Positions 1-7,160 are shown, counted from the stretch's first letter. The stretch: 7,727 nucleotides of DNA from Lentisphaerota bacterium (GCA_012799755.1 JAAZKQ010000205.1:1-7727); one strand, 5' to 3'. The notes: generated by a model from the letters alone, not told the origin. Made by a program: numbers and translations.

Positions 1-1
1 C

Positions 2-796
2 GCAGCGCCGGCAGCTGCGGCAACGCCGCCCACTGCCGCTGAAGAAGATAGTACGGATGGCAAACCCATCGCAGCTGCCGCCCCGAAAGTATCGTCGTCA
101 ACGATAAAACTAAATATCCGTAAGCCAGGCGCGCCGGCGGCGGCCGAGCAGACCGTGCAGGTCGCTCCGCCCGATGCGGAGCGTACTGCTCAGGTATCGC
201 CACCAACTGAAGCAGCCGGAACACCGACTGCACCACCGCCGGTTCCCGGTGCATCCAGCACCCTGAAGATACGTCCAGCCGATGGTTCGGCGCCGGCACC
301 TGCCGCAGCAGCGCCTGATTCATCAGCCAGCGCAACCGTAAAGATCAAAGCGCCGCCGCCAGCAACTGGTGGCGACAAGAAAAAAATCACTCTCAGGAAG
401 GATCTCCCTCCAGTAACGACGCCCGAGCCGGCGCCACCAGTGCCCCCAGCGGCAGCTGCCACAGCAGCGACGGCCGAGCCTGAATCCCCGGCGCCGGAAT
501 CCGCCCAGACGGTCGCCGTCCCGGCACCTCCCGCTGAGCAGAAAAAAGGCGGTCTGAAGATTCGCACGAGCGGCGCATCTTCGGCGGCCACGCAAGCTGC
601 CGTGCCGCCACCTGCTGCGGCAGCAGCCGCAGCTGAAAAGAGCGAAGAAGCACCAGCCCCGGTGGAATCCGCATTTCCTGCCGGCGCCGGCGAGGGGGTG
701 TCTGTCCTGGAATTGGTGACGACCTCAGTCGCCGCCATCGCCGTTGTCGTCAGCATTGTCCGTTTTGTTTTGGACATGGTTCAGCAAATTCAGTAA
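2..796 (+). CDS. Ala/Pro-rich repeat protein with C-terminal membrane anchor (5' end outside window)
   Basis: The reading frame is open from base 2 to the TAA at 794-796, giving 264 visible residues. The gene therefore starts upstream of the window, and the GTG at 155 is probably an internal valine. Most of the protein is low-complexity Ala/Pro linker, likely disordered. Five short basic, beta-like motifs are spaced through it: STIKLNIRKPG (98-130), STLKIRPADG (257-286), ATVKIKAPP (332-358), KKITLRKD (380-403) and GGLKIRTSG (548-574). The last 30 or so residues include a hydrophobic stretch (about 713-778: LELVTTSVAAIAVVVSIVRF) that looks like a single tail-anchoring transmembrane helix, with only a few residues after it. 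If so, the repeat region would lie in the cytoplasm. I do not recognise a named family; similar A/P-rich proteins with TxKIR-like motifs seem familiar from PVC bacteria, from memory only. No enzymatic motif is visible. The gene is real on open-frame and terminator evidence; its function is unknown. Confidence 0.82.
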   Translation, partial: AAPAAAATPPTAAEEDSTDGKPIAAAAPKVSSSTIKLNIRKPGAPAAAEQTVQVAPPDAERTAQVSPPTEAAGTPTAPPPVPGASSTLKIRPADGSAPAPAAAAPDSSASATVKIKAPPPATGGDKKKITLRKDLPPVTTPEPAPPVPPAAAATAATAEPESPAPESAQTVAVPAPPAEQKKGGLKIRTSGASSAATQAAVPPPAAAAAAAEKSEEAPAPVESAFPAGAGEGVSVLELVTTSVAAIAVVVSIVRFVLDMVQQIQ

Positions 797-823
797 GGAC
801 TGCCATTGTCCGCATGCACCACG

Positions 824-857
824 GGCGCAAGACGACAAGGTCTTGCGCCTATTTTAT
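824..857 (+). terminator. Intrinsic terminator after the A/P-rich gene
   Basis: A perfect 10-bp stem, GGCGCAAGAC (824-833) with GTCTTGCGCC (840-849), closes a 6-base loop and is followed by the T-rich tail TATTTTAT (850-857). It starts 27 bases after the stop codon of the A/P-rich gene. It separates that gene from the hydrolase gene downstream. Confidence 0.88.
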
Positions 858-860
858 GAT
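832..860 (+). promoter_or_regulatory. Possible sigma-70-type promoter for the hydrolase gene
   Basis: ACGACA (832-837) and TATGAT (855-860) are separated by 17 bases. The -10 matches the consensus at 5 of 6 positions and the -35 at 4 of 6. Transcription would start near 867, about 40 bases before the ATG at 907. The elements lie inside the terminator hairpin and its T tail. Only about 50 bases separate terminator and start codon, so a promoter for this gene must lie here or further upstream. This is a consensus match only. Confidence 0.3.
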
Positions 861-892
861 TCGGAGGGAGTTCTCCCGCCAATATGAGCAGC

Positions 893-897
893 GAGGA
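893..897 (+). promoter_or_regulatory. Ribosome binding site of the hydrolase gene
   Basis: GAGGA lies 9 bases upstream of the ATG at 907. This favours that start over the ATG at 897, which opens a 66-residue frame with no homology that I can see. The 907 start also yields a proper signal peptide. Confidence 0.65.
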
Positions 898-906
898 TGA
901 TCTACA

Positions 907-2661
907 ATGCGAAAAATTTTGGAACTTTCTGCGTTGGTCGGCAGCGTCTTGTCAGCACAACTTCTAGGCGCCACGGTCACGGACCTACAAGCGACATACC
1001 GAGACGGCCAAGTCTTTTTGACTTGGCAGGAAGAGAAGCTGCCGGCAAGCGCCGAGTTAAGTGTTTTCAGTTCGGAACAGCCTATCACTCAGGATAACTT
1101 GGCCAAGGCAAAGCTCTTGGCCGCACGCGTCCACAAGGGCAGCGCCCGTGACTGGTGGCAGGATCCGGCCTCATTTGCCAAGAACGCAGAAGCTGCGGCA
1201 GCGGTCGGTTATGTCATCGCGCCGCACAGCGCGCCGCTGTCCCCCCTGAGCGGCCTGCATGTCCACACGGTCCCGGCTGCCGAGCTTGGACCGCGCTACT
1301 ACGCAGTCACTTGGTCAAGCCCTGAAGATCAGGCCTCATTGAGCACAATCATCCCAGGTGTCAACAGCACGACACAGGCCTGCGAGGTCCGCGCTGAGCA
1401 AGTCCAGCCCATCTGGCAGAAGGACAGTCCGGCGCCACAGCGGGACTGCGCCCGCGGCAAGGCGCTCATACTGTCCCTGCATGGTCGTGGCGGCGGCATC
1501 ACCGCGAAGGCAGATGGTAACGTCAGCTCAACTGATTACCTATGGTTCAAGAGTGCCGAGCAGGGTTGGCGGGAAGGACTTACCGGAAAATTTATCCTGC
1601 GTATCACTGGATACGCAGTCGTTATCTCGCCGATGGACCGCGAATGGGTCAATCGTCCGGTATTGGAGTCGCCTGATTCCCGCGATCACTGCCCCGCCGT
1701 CAATACTTGGTGGTACGGCTATAACGAGAACATCGCTGTGAGCACCCATACTGAGCGCATTGTGGTGCGCGACGTCACCCACCGCTATTTGCTCGCCTTG
1801 ATCCAATGGGCCCAAAATTGGCTGGGCGCGGACCCACAGCAGACCTACGTCAGCGGCGGCTCCATGGGCGGTTCCGCCGCCGTCACCCTTGCCACGAAAT
1901 ACCCGCAGGTCTTCGCCGCCGCCTATGCCCAAGTACCCGTCTATGCCTACACTTGGGAGGGCTGCAGCACCAGCAAATCGCTCACCGCCGCGCGCCTTGT
2001 CTGCAGCTGCGGCCCCCTCAAGGACAGGCCGGCTTTCACCGCTGACGGCAAGGATTTCCTGCAAGCCATGGACAACCGCCTGAACATTGCCGCCGCGCAG
2101 GACATGCCGCCCATTTTCGCCACCAATGGCCGCAGAGATGGCTCCATTCCCTGGAACAACAATCCGTCGTTCTATCGAGCCGCCAATGCCGCCCGCCAGG
2201 CCTTCGCCGTCTTCTGGAACGATGGTGATCACGCCATGAGCAACCAGGCGCCGGACGACGTCAAAGCATGGTCGCAGCTGATCCGCCAGTATCGGCTTGA
2301 CCGCAGCTATCCCGCCTTCAGCAATTGCAGCGACGCGCGTCAGTTCGGCAACGGCGATCCCGAAGATGGTGACCTCAGCGGCTGGATCAACCGCGGCTTC
2401 AGCTGGGAACTGCTCAAGGACACTCCTGACAGCTACGCCATGGCCATCAAAATCGCTTATCCCGGGCTCAACTACCCTGTTCAGGTTGACGTGACCCTGC
2501 GGCGCCGCCAGGCGTTCAAACCCGCCGCTGGTGACAAGCTCCTGCTCAAGCTGGGCGACAAGGCGCCGGTGCCCTACACCATGCCCGCCGACGGGCTTCT
2601 GACCATCCCCGCCGTGAACATCACCTCAGCCGACGGTATCACCATCGAACTGAGCCGTTGA
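907..2661 (+). CDS. Secreted alpha/beta-hydrolase (esterase-like) with fibronectin-like N-terminal region
   Basis: This 584-residue protein starts with a signal peptide: R2-K3, then a hydrophobic core to about residue 21 ending in LLGA, so export by Sec and signal peptidase I is likely. Residues 23-135 look like a fibronectin type III or similar beta domain (DGQVFLTW at 33-40; YYAVTW at 131-136). The catalytic domain spans about 185-465. It shows the oxyanion-loop motif LSLHGRGGG (189-197), a nucleophile elbow GGSMG with S319, an acid D411 in GRRDGSIPW and a histidine H442 in DGDHA, a complete Ser-Asp-His triad in the usual order. Residues 470-584 form a further, probably beta-rich region that I do not recognise. 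Seven cysteines in the mature part suit an oxidising compartment. The fold and triad resemble secreted esterases and PHB-depolymerase-like or peptidase S9-like hydrolases; the substrate cannot be told, though a polysaccharide or polyester ester bond is plausible. The gene stands alone, after a terminator and convergent with greA. Confidence 0.88.
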   Translation: MRKILELSALVGSVLSAQLLGATVTDLQATYRDGQVFLTWQEEKLPASAELSVFSSEQPITQDNLAKAKLLAARVHKGSARDWWQDPASFAKNAEAAAAVGYVIAPHSAPLSPLSGLHVHTVPAAELGPRYYAVTWSSPEDQASLSTIIPGVNSTTQACEVRAEQVQPIWQKDSPAPQRDCARGKALILSLHGRGGGITAKADGNVSSTDYLWFKSAEQGWREGLTGKFILRITGYAVVISPMDREWVNRPVLESPDSRDHCPAVNTWWYGYNENIAVSTHTERIVVRDVTHRYLLALIQWAQNWLGADPQQTYVSGGSMGGSAAVTLATKYPQVFAAAYAQVPVYAYTWEGCSTSKSLTAARLVCSCGPLKDRPAFTADGKDFLQAMDNRLNIAAAQDMPPIFATNGRRDGSIPWNNNPSFYRAANAARQAFAVFWNDGDHAMSNQAPDDVKAWSQLIRQYRLDRSYPAFSNCSDARQFGNGDPEDGDLSGWINRGFSWELLKDTPDSYAMAIKIAYPGLNYPVQVDVTLRRRQAFKPAAGDKLLLKLGDKAPVPYTMPADGLLTIPAVNITSADGITIELSR

Positions 2662-2824
2662 GCAACCACAGCACAACGGTCGCAGTATTGCAGCGTTGAA
2701 TGACAAGCAGCCACCGGCTTGAGACATGGCCGGTCGGGGGAGTTTGGCAGCCTGGCTGGGTGCCTCTGCCGCCCCCAGCCGCCGCAGCGGCCCTGACGGC
2801 GGAGGCCGCATGTCGGTAGTTGAT
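2662..2824. other. Convergent intergenic gap with GC hairpins
   Basis: This gap lies between the 3' ends of the hydrolase gene (plus) and greA (minus). It contains ACCGGC (2713-2718) with GCCGGT (2729-2734), GGCAG (2746-2750) with CTGCC (2766-2770), and GCGGCC (2787-2792) with GGCCGC (2804-2809). None is followed by a convincing T tract on either strand, so none is a textbook intrinsic terminator. They could still end or protect both transcripts. No gene is seen here. Confidence 0.35.
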
Positions 2825-4966
2825 TTATGCCCCGGCGACCCAAGTGCGCAACTCAGCGGAAAGCGGCGACACCGCCACGACGGTGGCATTGTCGCCCGAG
2901 GGCATGCTCAGTTTCATGCCGGGCTTGCAGCCCATCAGAGTTTCACCTAACGGCGTTTCATAGGAGATCATGTTCTTCTCGGGAATGCTGTCAAAAAGTC
3001 CCAGAAGGTGGAAATCCTCCGTCTTGCCATCGTCATAGCGCACAGAGACGGTTGATCCTGGTACGGCCACGCCGTCCACCTCGACGTCGCTGAAATCCGT
3101 CACCCGCACACCGTCAAGACTCGTCTCCAATTCCTGACGCCGCGAGGCCAGAAACACCTGCTGTTCCTTGGCGTACTTGAACTCGGAGTTTTCGCGCAGA
3201 TCGCCATAACTGCGGGCATGTTCAATGGCGGCGATATTCGCCGGCACCAGGACGTTGATGAGGTGCTCAAGCTCTTCCTGACGCCGTTTGTAGCTGCGCA
3301 CGGAGGTGAGCTTGTCAACCGCCCGCCGCAGCGGCGTCTGGCGGCGCTCTTCAACTTCGTGGATGTGCTCAGGGTAATAGCGAACGATTTTCACCAGCAG
3401 GCTCTGGCGCTCGCCGGAATCCAGCAGGGGCAGCCGCTTGATGCAACGGACAAACGCAACCAGAGCGTCACGGTTGCCATTGAGCATGACCTGACGATGG
3501 AACTTCTCGTCGTCCAACAGCAGTCGGCGCAAATCACGCTGTGCCCGCAAATAGCTGCCGCGGACATCAATCTGCAGGGTCTTGAAGATCAGGTGAGAGT
3601 CAGAGAGATATTTGTCCTTCATCTCCTGGGAGCCGGAGCGCCACAGCCACATAAGCAGATCAGCACTGACGCGTTTGCCCTCCAGAGCTTCGAGTACCTT
3701 GGCGGCCAGCAGGCCCTTGTCAGCCCCGGAAGCAAGCAGCTTCTCCGTCTGTGCCCACAAGCGGAAGGGCAGCAACAGCGTATTCGAGGTAAGATAGTCG
3801 TTGCCCTTGGCCATTTGCGTGGTCTTGAACCAGAACGGCGCCAGCTTGCCCGGCAGCTTGTCCGTCACTTCAGCCCACAAATCGTTATTTTGCCAGACCA
3901 CCGCCTCGTCGGCAAGACCAGCCACCGTCGTGCGCAGCCAGTCCCCCAGATCGCCGGACATCTTCTGCAACATCGCCAATGCCTGGGCAAACTGCTCGCT
4001 CTGATCCGCCCGGATGGCCGCCTGCTGCAAAATACGCTGCACGCTGTCCAACATCGGCTCGCTGTCAACTTTCAACGAAGAAACATCCTTCAAGCGCTCA
4101 CACAACTCAAGAATACTCCGGCTGTAATCCCAGCGTTGTGAGTCCGCCGCCGGCGCCGGAGTCCCCGCCCCCTTGAGTGGCGCCGGCTTGGTGCTGCTCT
4201 GTGTCGCGTCTTCAACCATCACGACCGCACGGGCGAAAGCCTCCTCAGTCAGTACCGCCGGCACCAGCAGCCGCTTGACGATGTCATCCGGGATGCTGCC
4301 GGTCGTCACCAAGCTCACCGGCAAGGCAGCGCGGATGTCCTTGATCGGCGGCAACTTGCCGCCATGCTTGCCCGACAGCACTTCGTGCAGCAGCGACAAA
4401 TCCTTAATCACAATCACGCTATCAACAAACTGGCTCAGGCTCATACTGCGTCGGCGCTCAAACTGCACTTGCACCTCGTTGGCGAGGTCATCAATAGCCG
4501 CAATCGTGCCGACGCCAAAGTTGCTGTCATAGCAATACGCGCCAATTTTGAGCTCACCGATGACCTGCCAGCGCTGATAAACCGCGGCGATGCTCAGCGC
4601 GTCGTTGCGAATGCCAATGGCTGCCGTCAGGCCAATGGGATCACGATAATGACTGAAAACCCGCTTCGCCAAAGCCGCATAGCGGTCCCGCATGGCAACA
4701 CTGTCAAAACCCGCCGCCAGCATGCTGGCCAGCAAGAAGCTGTCTTCGGGTTGCAGCTGCTTGCTGTCTATCTTGTCAATGACCAGTTCCAGCCCGCTTT
4801 GCCAGAATGACTTGACGCCCGCCTCCCATTGCGAGCTCTGTTTTGGGGTAGCGCCGCGCAGCAGCTCCGCCAGTACCGTCAAGGCCGCTGCATCGCCATC
4901 GGCAGCGGCCAGCATCTGATTTTCCAGTGCCTCATCACATGACGCATAACTCATTTTTGCTGTCAT
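2825..4966 (-). CDS. greA: Long-form transcription elongation factor GreA
   Basis: The last 160 or so of 713 residues form a complete GreA module. It binds in the secondary channel of backtracked RNA polymerase and stimulates cleavage of the RNA 3' end. The coiled-coil domain (about 555-618) carries the tip GDLREN (588-593); D589 and E592 match the acidic residues that assist cleavage in standard GreA. The FKBP-like C-terminal domain (about 630-705) shows ISYETPLGETLMG (667-679). The 550-residue N-terminal extension is mostly helical. It holds a small beta segment (about 141-187, with FGVGTI at 150-155) that looks like a Tudor or KOW-type fold, then a Pro/Ala linker (about 255-277), then more helices. 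E. coli GreA has 158 residues; Chlamydia GreA is about 715 residues with the same order, so this is a lineage trait and not an accident of fusion. The ATG at 4966 follows GAGGA with a 10-base spacer; the ATG four codons on is an alternative. What the extension does is not known to me. Confidence 0.9.
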   Translation of the reverse strand: MTAKMSYASCDEALENQMLAAADGDAAALTVLAELLRGATPKQSSQWEAGVKSFWQSGLELVIDKIDSKQLQPEDSFLLASMLAAGFDSVAMRDRYAALAKRVFSHYRDPIGLTAAIGIRNDALSIAAVYQRWQVIGELKIGAYCYDSNFGVGTIAAIDDLANEVQVQFERRRSMSLSQFVDSVIVIKDLSLLHEVLSGKHGGKLPPIKDIRAALPVSLVTTGSIPDDIVKRLLVPAVLTEEAFARAVVMVEDATQSSTKPAPLKGAGTPAPAADSQRWDYSRSILELCERLKDVSSLKVDSEPMLDSVQRILQQAAIRADQSEQFAQALAMLQKMSGDLGDWLRTTVAGLADEAVVWQNNDLWAEVTDKLPGKLAPFWFKTTQMAKGNDYLTSNTLLLPFRLWAQTEKLLASGADKGLLAAKVLEALEGKRVSADLLMWLWRSGSQEMKDKYLSDSHLIFKTLQIDVRGSYLRAQRDLRRLLLDDEKFHRQVMLNGNRDALVAFVRCIKRLPLLDSGERQSLLVKIVRYYPEHIHEVEERRQTPLRRAVDKLTSVRSYKRRQEELEHLINVLVPANIAAIEHARSYGDLRENSEFKYAKEQQVFLASRRQELETSLDGVRVTDFSDVEVDGVAVPGSTVSVRYDDGKTEDFHLLGLFDSIPEKNMISYETPLGETLMGCKPGMKLSMPSGDNATVVAVSPLSAELRTWVAGA

Positions 4967-4976
4967 AGCCCTTCGT

Positions 4977-4981
4977 TCCTC
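4977..4981 (-). promoter_or_regulatory. Ribosome binding site of greA
   Basis: Read on the minus strand this is GAGGA, 10 bases before the ATG at 4966. A second purine run (GAAGGG, 4969-4974) lies only 2 bases from that ATG but 14 bases from the downstream in-frame ATG at 4954, so the exact start could be either. Confidence 0.5.
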
Positions 4982-5138
4982 ATGATTTTGCTGTTCGTAA
5001 TTACTCCGCTTCGAGCCTAAGACAGGTTGTCGGCCTCACCACCGGGCCTCCCGGCAGTATACTGACCGCAGCCGCAGGGCCCTGATCATCGGTCGCAGGG
5101 TCGCTCTCCGGCATGCCGACCGAAGCGTCTCGTTGTTC

Positions 5139-5168
5139 ATAAACCGCCCCCCGGGCCTTAAGGGAGGC
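5139..5168 (-). terminator. Possible weak terminator after the lipoprotein gene
   Basis: On the minus strand GCCTCCC (5168-5162) can pair with GGGGGGC (5152-5146), a 7-bp stem with one G-U pair and a 9-base loop. It begins two bases after the lipoprotein stop codon. The tail GGTTTAT (5145-5139) has only a short T run, so termination would be partial at best, and some read-through into greA is possible. Confidence 0.35.
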
Positions 5169-5169
5169 T

Positions 5170-5715
5170 CTAGGGGCTTGATGATAGTATCTGATAGTTG
5201 GATTCAATATGGGAGACGATTTTCTCCGCCTCCGCCACAGTCCACAGCGCCTTGATGGTGCACACGCCGCGGGCATCAATGCTCGCCGGCAATGGCGATG
5301 AACCAACGTAGAAGCCATCCATCACCACCGCAACGACATCGCCGCCGCGAATGCCGGCCGCCTGCTGCCAGACGCGGCGACCGACGCGGTCAATATAGAG
5401 CCGCAGGCCCGCATGAATACCATCGGGGTCCGGCACCACCTCGCCCCGACAGAAAAAACGCGAATCAATAATGGGAAAACGCCGCACCAAGTACTGGCGT
5501 TCTTCCCCTGCCGGCGTCACCGGGTAGAAGAGCAGGCTGTCATAGACCTCGCCTGCCGAAACCAACTCGTGCAGACTAAGCACAAAAACCAGCTCATCCC
5601 GTTTGCTCTCGCAGGCAGTCATGACCAGCAGCAGTAGCGACAGCACTGCCAGACAACAGCGCGATGACCATGACCACACACAACGAACGCCCCCACTAGT
5701 GCCTGCCTCACGCAT
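5170..5715 (-). CDS. Small lipoprotein with a SecD P1-head-like domain
   Basis: I place the start at the ATG of 5715-5713, giving 181 residues; the frame stays open 27 codons further, but this ATG has a strong ribosome site (GGAGGA, 5-base spacer) and produces a lipoprotein signal. The hydrophobic segment (about 21-34) ends in the lipobox MTAC with C35 as the probable lipidated residue; M at -3 is less usual than L. After about 60 residues of uncertain structure, residues 100-170 read GLRLYIDRVGRR, then DVVAVVMDGFYVGSSPLP, then TVAEAEKIVSHI. This follows the pattern of the SecD periplasmic head (P1) subdomain, where a beta strand and helix lead to a (L)AIVLDGxVxSAPxI strand and a final EAxxLAxxL helix. 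SecD itself is a large polytopic protein of the Sec translocon; this one has only the head-like part on a lipid anchor. It overlaps the regulator gene by one base, so the two are co-expressed. Its function is unknown. Confidence 0.75.
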   Translation of the reverse strand: MREAGTSGGVRCVWSWSSRCCLAVLSLLLLVMTACESKRDELVFVLSLHELVSAGEVYDSLLFYPVTPAGEERQYLVRRFPIIDSRFFCRGEVVPDPDGIHAGLRLYIDRVGRRVWQQAAGIRGGDVVAVVMDGFYVGSSPLPASIDARGVCTIKALWTVAEAEKIVSHIESNYQILSSSP

Positions 5716-7160
5716 TATTGTCCTCCGTATTTCCGATAAAAGGTCGCCAAGCTGATGCCTAGCTTTTTGGCGGCGGCGTCCTTGTCGCCTTGGCATTCAT
5801 CAAGCACTGCCTGCACGTATTGGCGCTCGCAGGCACGCAAATAGGCCTTCAACGTCATACCCGCCGAGCGTGGCGGGAAGGAGGGTATGCCACTCGGCTC
5901 CTTGTCTTCCTGAGGCCGACTCGCAGTGGCACGACGAATCTCATCCGGCAGCTCCCGCAGGGAAATAGGCTGGTTCTCGCCGGCAACCAGCGTGTAGGCG
6001 CGCCGCAGGGCATTTTGCAGCTCGCGCACATTGCCGGGCCATGAGTATTTGCTCAGCGCATCAACAGCATCGTCTGTCAGCGACGCCGGCGCCCTGCCAT
6101 CCTTCTGCGACCATTCACCCAAAAAATGCTGCGCCAGAAGCAGCACATCTGAGCGCCGCTCGGCTAGACGGGGCAAGGTTATGGGAAAGACACTCAAACG
6201 ATAAAAGAGGTCCTCGCGAAAAAGCCCCGAACGCAGGCGCTCCTCAAGGTCTTCGTTGGTCGCCGCGATAACCCGGACATCAACAGGAATCATGCTCACG
6301 CCGCCGACCGGACGGATCTCGCGCTCCTGCAAGGCGCGCAACAAGGTCAGCTGCATCTGCACCGGAATTGAGCCGATTTCGTCCAGAAATAGCGTCCCCC
6401 CCTGCGCCGCCACAAAAAGGCCATCCTTATTGCGCACCGCGCCCGTGAAAGCGCCCTTGATGTGACCGAAGAGCTCCGATTCCAGCAGTTGTTCCGGCAG
6501 TGCCGCGCAATTGACGGCCACGAAGGGCTTGTCCGAACGCGCGCTGGAGTTGTGTATCGCCTGGGCAACCAGTTCCTTGCCGGTGCCGCTGTCGCCGCGG
6601 AGTAACACCGTTACCGTCGTGGCCGACACTTTTTCAATCTGGATATAAAGCTCCTGCATCCGCTCATGCTCACCGATGAGCACCCCGAAATGGTGCTCGG
6701 GCGCAGGTATGGCCTGAACTGCGCTATCCGTTCCTGAGACTATCTCAGGAGACTCCGCAACATTTGTCTCGGATGATAGCGCCGACGCCTCGCAAAGGAT
6801 GCGCTCCAGTACACGCAAAGCATCCGTAGCTTTGAGCGGCTTGGGCAACCAAGCGAAGGCCCCCCGTTCCACCGCTCCCCGCGCCAGGTCTATCTCGGTA
6901 TAGTGAGCAGTCATCACCACCGGCACCCGGGGCTGACGTCCAAGGGCCAATTGCAGCAAGTCATGCTTCACCCGGGTGGATTCCCACAACCTGGCATCGC
7001 AGAAAAAAGCGTCCCAGCCCTCAGCTTCCAACAAATTGCACAGCTCGGCGGCGTCGCCGCTGGCTTTCACGCGGTGATTCAAGCTGCGAAAAAGCCCTCG
7101 CAAAACCTCCTGAAGGTTCTCGTCTTCCTCAGCTATGAGAATCTTTGCTTTCACTGGCAT
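5715..7160 (-). CDS. Sigma-54-dependent response regulator (NtrC family)
   Basis: This 481-residue protein has the full three-domain NtrC build. The receiver (about 5-122) shows the acidic pocket E12-D13, the phosphorylation site D55, T84 and K107 (LPKPLK). The AAA+ domain (about 158-395) has Walker A GDSGTGKE (189-196), the sigma-54-contacting loop GAFTGA (236-241), Walker B GGTLFLDE (254-261), the arginine-finger region LFREDLFYR (313-321) and the sensor II motif WPGNVRE (374-380). A Fis-type helix-turn-helix closes the protein (about 460-478, AAAKKLGISLATFYRK). All key residues are present, so it should hydrolyse ATP and remodel the sigma-54 polymerase when phosphorylated. No histidine kinase is next to it in this window, so its partner and signal are unknown. 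The ATG at 7160 is the first start after an in-frame stop codon, but no strong ribosome site precedes it. It is the first gene of a pair with the lipoprotein gene. Confidence 0.95.
   Translation of the reverse strand: MPVKAKILIAEEDENLQEVLRGLFRSLNHRVKASGDAAELCNLLEAEGWDAFFCDARLWESTRVKHDLLQLALGRQPRVPVVMTAHYTEIDLARGAVERGAFAWLPKPLKATDALRVLERILCEASALSSETNVAESPEIVSGTDSAVQAIPAPEHHFGVLIGEHERMQELYIQIEKVSATTVTVLLRGDSGTGKELVAQAIHNSSARSDKPFVAVNCAALPEQLLESELFGHIKGAFTGAVRNKDGLFVAAQGGTLFLDEIGSIPVQMQLTLLRALQEREIRPVGGVSMIPVDVRVIAATNEDLEERLRSGLFREDLFYRLSVFPITLPRLAERRSDVLLLAQHFLGEWSQKDGRAPASLTDDAVDALSKYSWPGNVRELQNALRRAYTLVAGENQPISLRELPDEIRRATASRPQEDKEPSGIPSFPPRSAGMTLKAYLRACERQYVQAVLDECQGDKDAAAKKLGISLATFYRKYGGQ
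5721..5726 (-). promoter_or_regulatory. Strong ribosome binding site that fixes the lipoprotein start
   Basis: Read on the minus strand this is GGAGGA, 5 bases before the ATG at 5715. It lies inside the last codons of the regulator gene. The regulator stop and lipoprotein start form TAATG (5717-5713), sharing the A, which points to translational coupling. Confidence 0.8.

Larger units (their letters stand above)
4967..5169. promoter_or_regulatory. Palindrome-rich leader region between the lipoprotein gene and greA
   Basis: No gene is seen in this 203-bp gap. It carries three perfect 10-bp palindromes: CAGTATACTG (5055-5064), CAGGGCCCTG (5075-5084) and CGGCATGCCG (5109-5118). There is also a hairpin CCGGG-cct-CCCGG (5042-5054). 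A longer pairing, GACCG (5064-5068) with CGGTC (5090-5094), encloses the second palindrome, and CGCAGGG is repeated at 5073-5079 and 5094-5100. On the minus strand TATACT (5061-5056) could be a -10 box for greA, but no good -35 lies at the right distance. The arrangement suggests a structured greA leader or protein-binding sites; which one cannot be told. Confidence 0.4.

Noticed and set aside
155..157. GTG at 155 as start of the A/P-rich gene
   Set aside because: The frame is open back to base 2 with the same Ala/Pro composition and a further motif copy at 98-130, and no ribosome site precedes the GTG.
190..777. 195-residue open frame on the minus strand
   Set aside because: It mirrors the A/P-rich gene; GC-rich, Ala/Pro-biased DNA leaves the opposite strand open, and the product is low-complexity Gly/Ala/Ser with no motif.
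866..877. GGGA-gttc-TCCC hairpin before the hydrolase gene
   Set aside because: The stem is only 4 bp and lies clear of the ribosome site and start codon; likely chance.
1540..2232. 230-residue open frame on the minus strand
   Set aside because: It lies opposite the catalytic core of the hydrolase, has no recognisable domain, and the plus-strand gene has a complete triad and signal peptide.
3218..4141. 307-residue open frame on the plus strand
   Set aside because: It lies opposite the greA extension and shows no domain; the minus-strand frame runs unbroken into a canonical GreA module.
5716..5796. Longer N-terminus for the lipoprotein (start at 5796)
   Set aside because: It adds 27 Arg-rich residues before the lipoprotein signal and overlaps the regulator's helix-turn-helix codons; the ATG at 5715 has an excellent ribosome site and gives a proper signal peptide.
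5927..5943. TGGCAC on the plus strand as a -24 element
   Set aside because: No TTGC follows at the required distance, and it lies inside the regulator gene.
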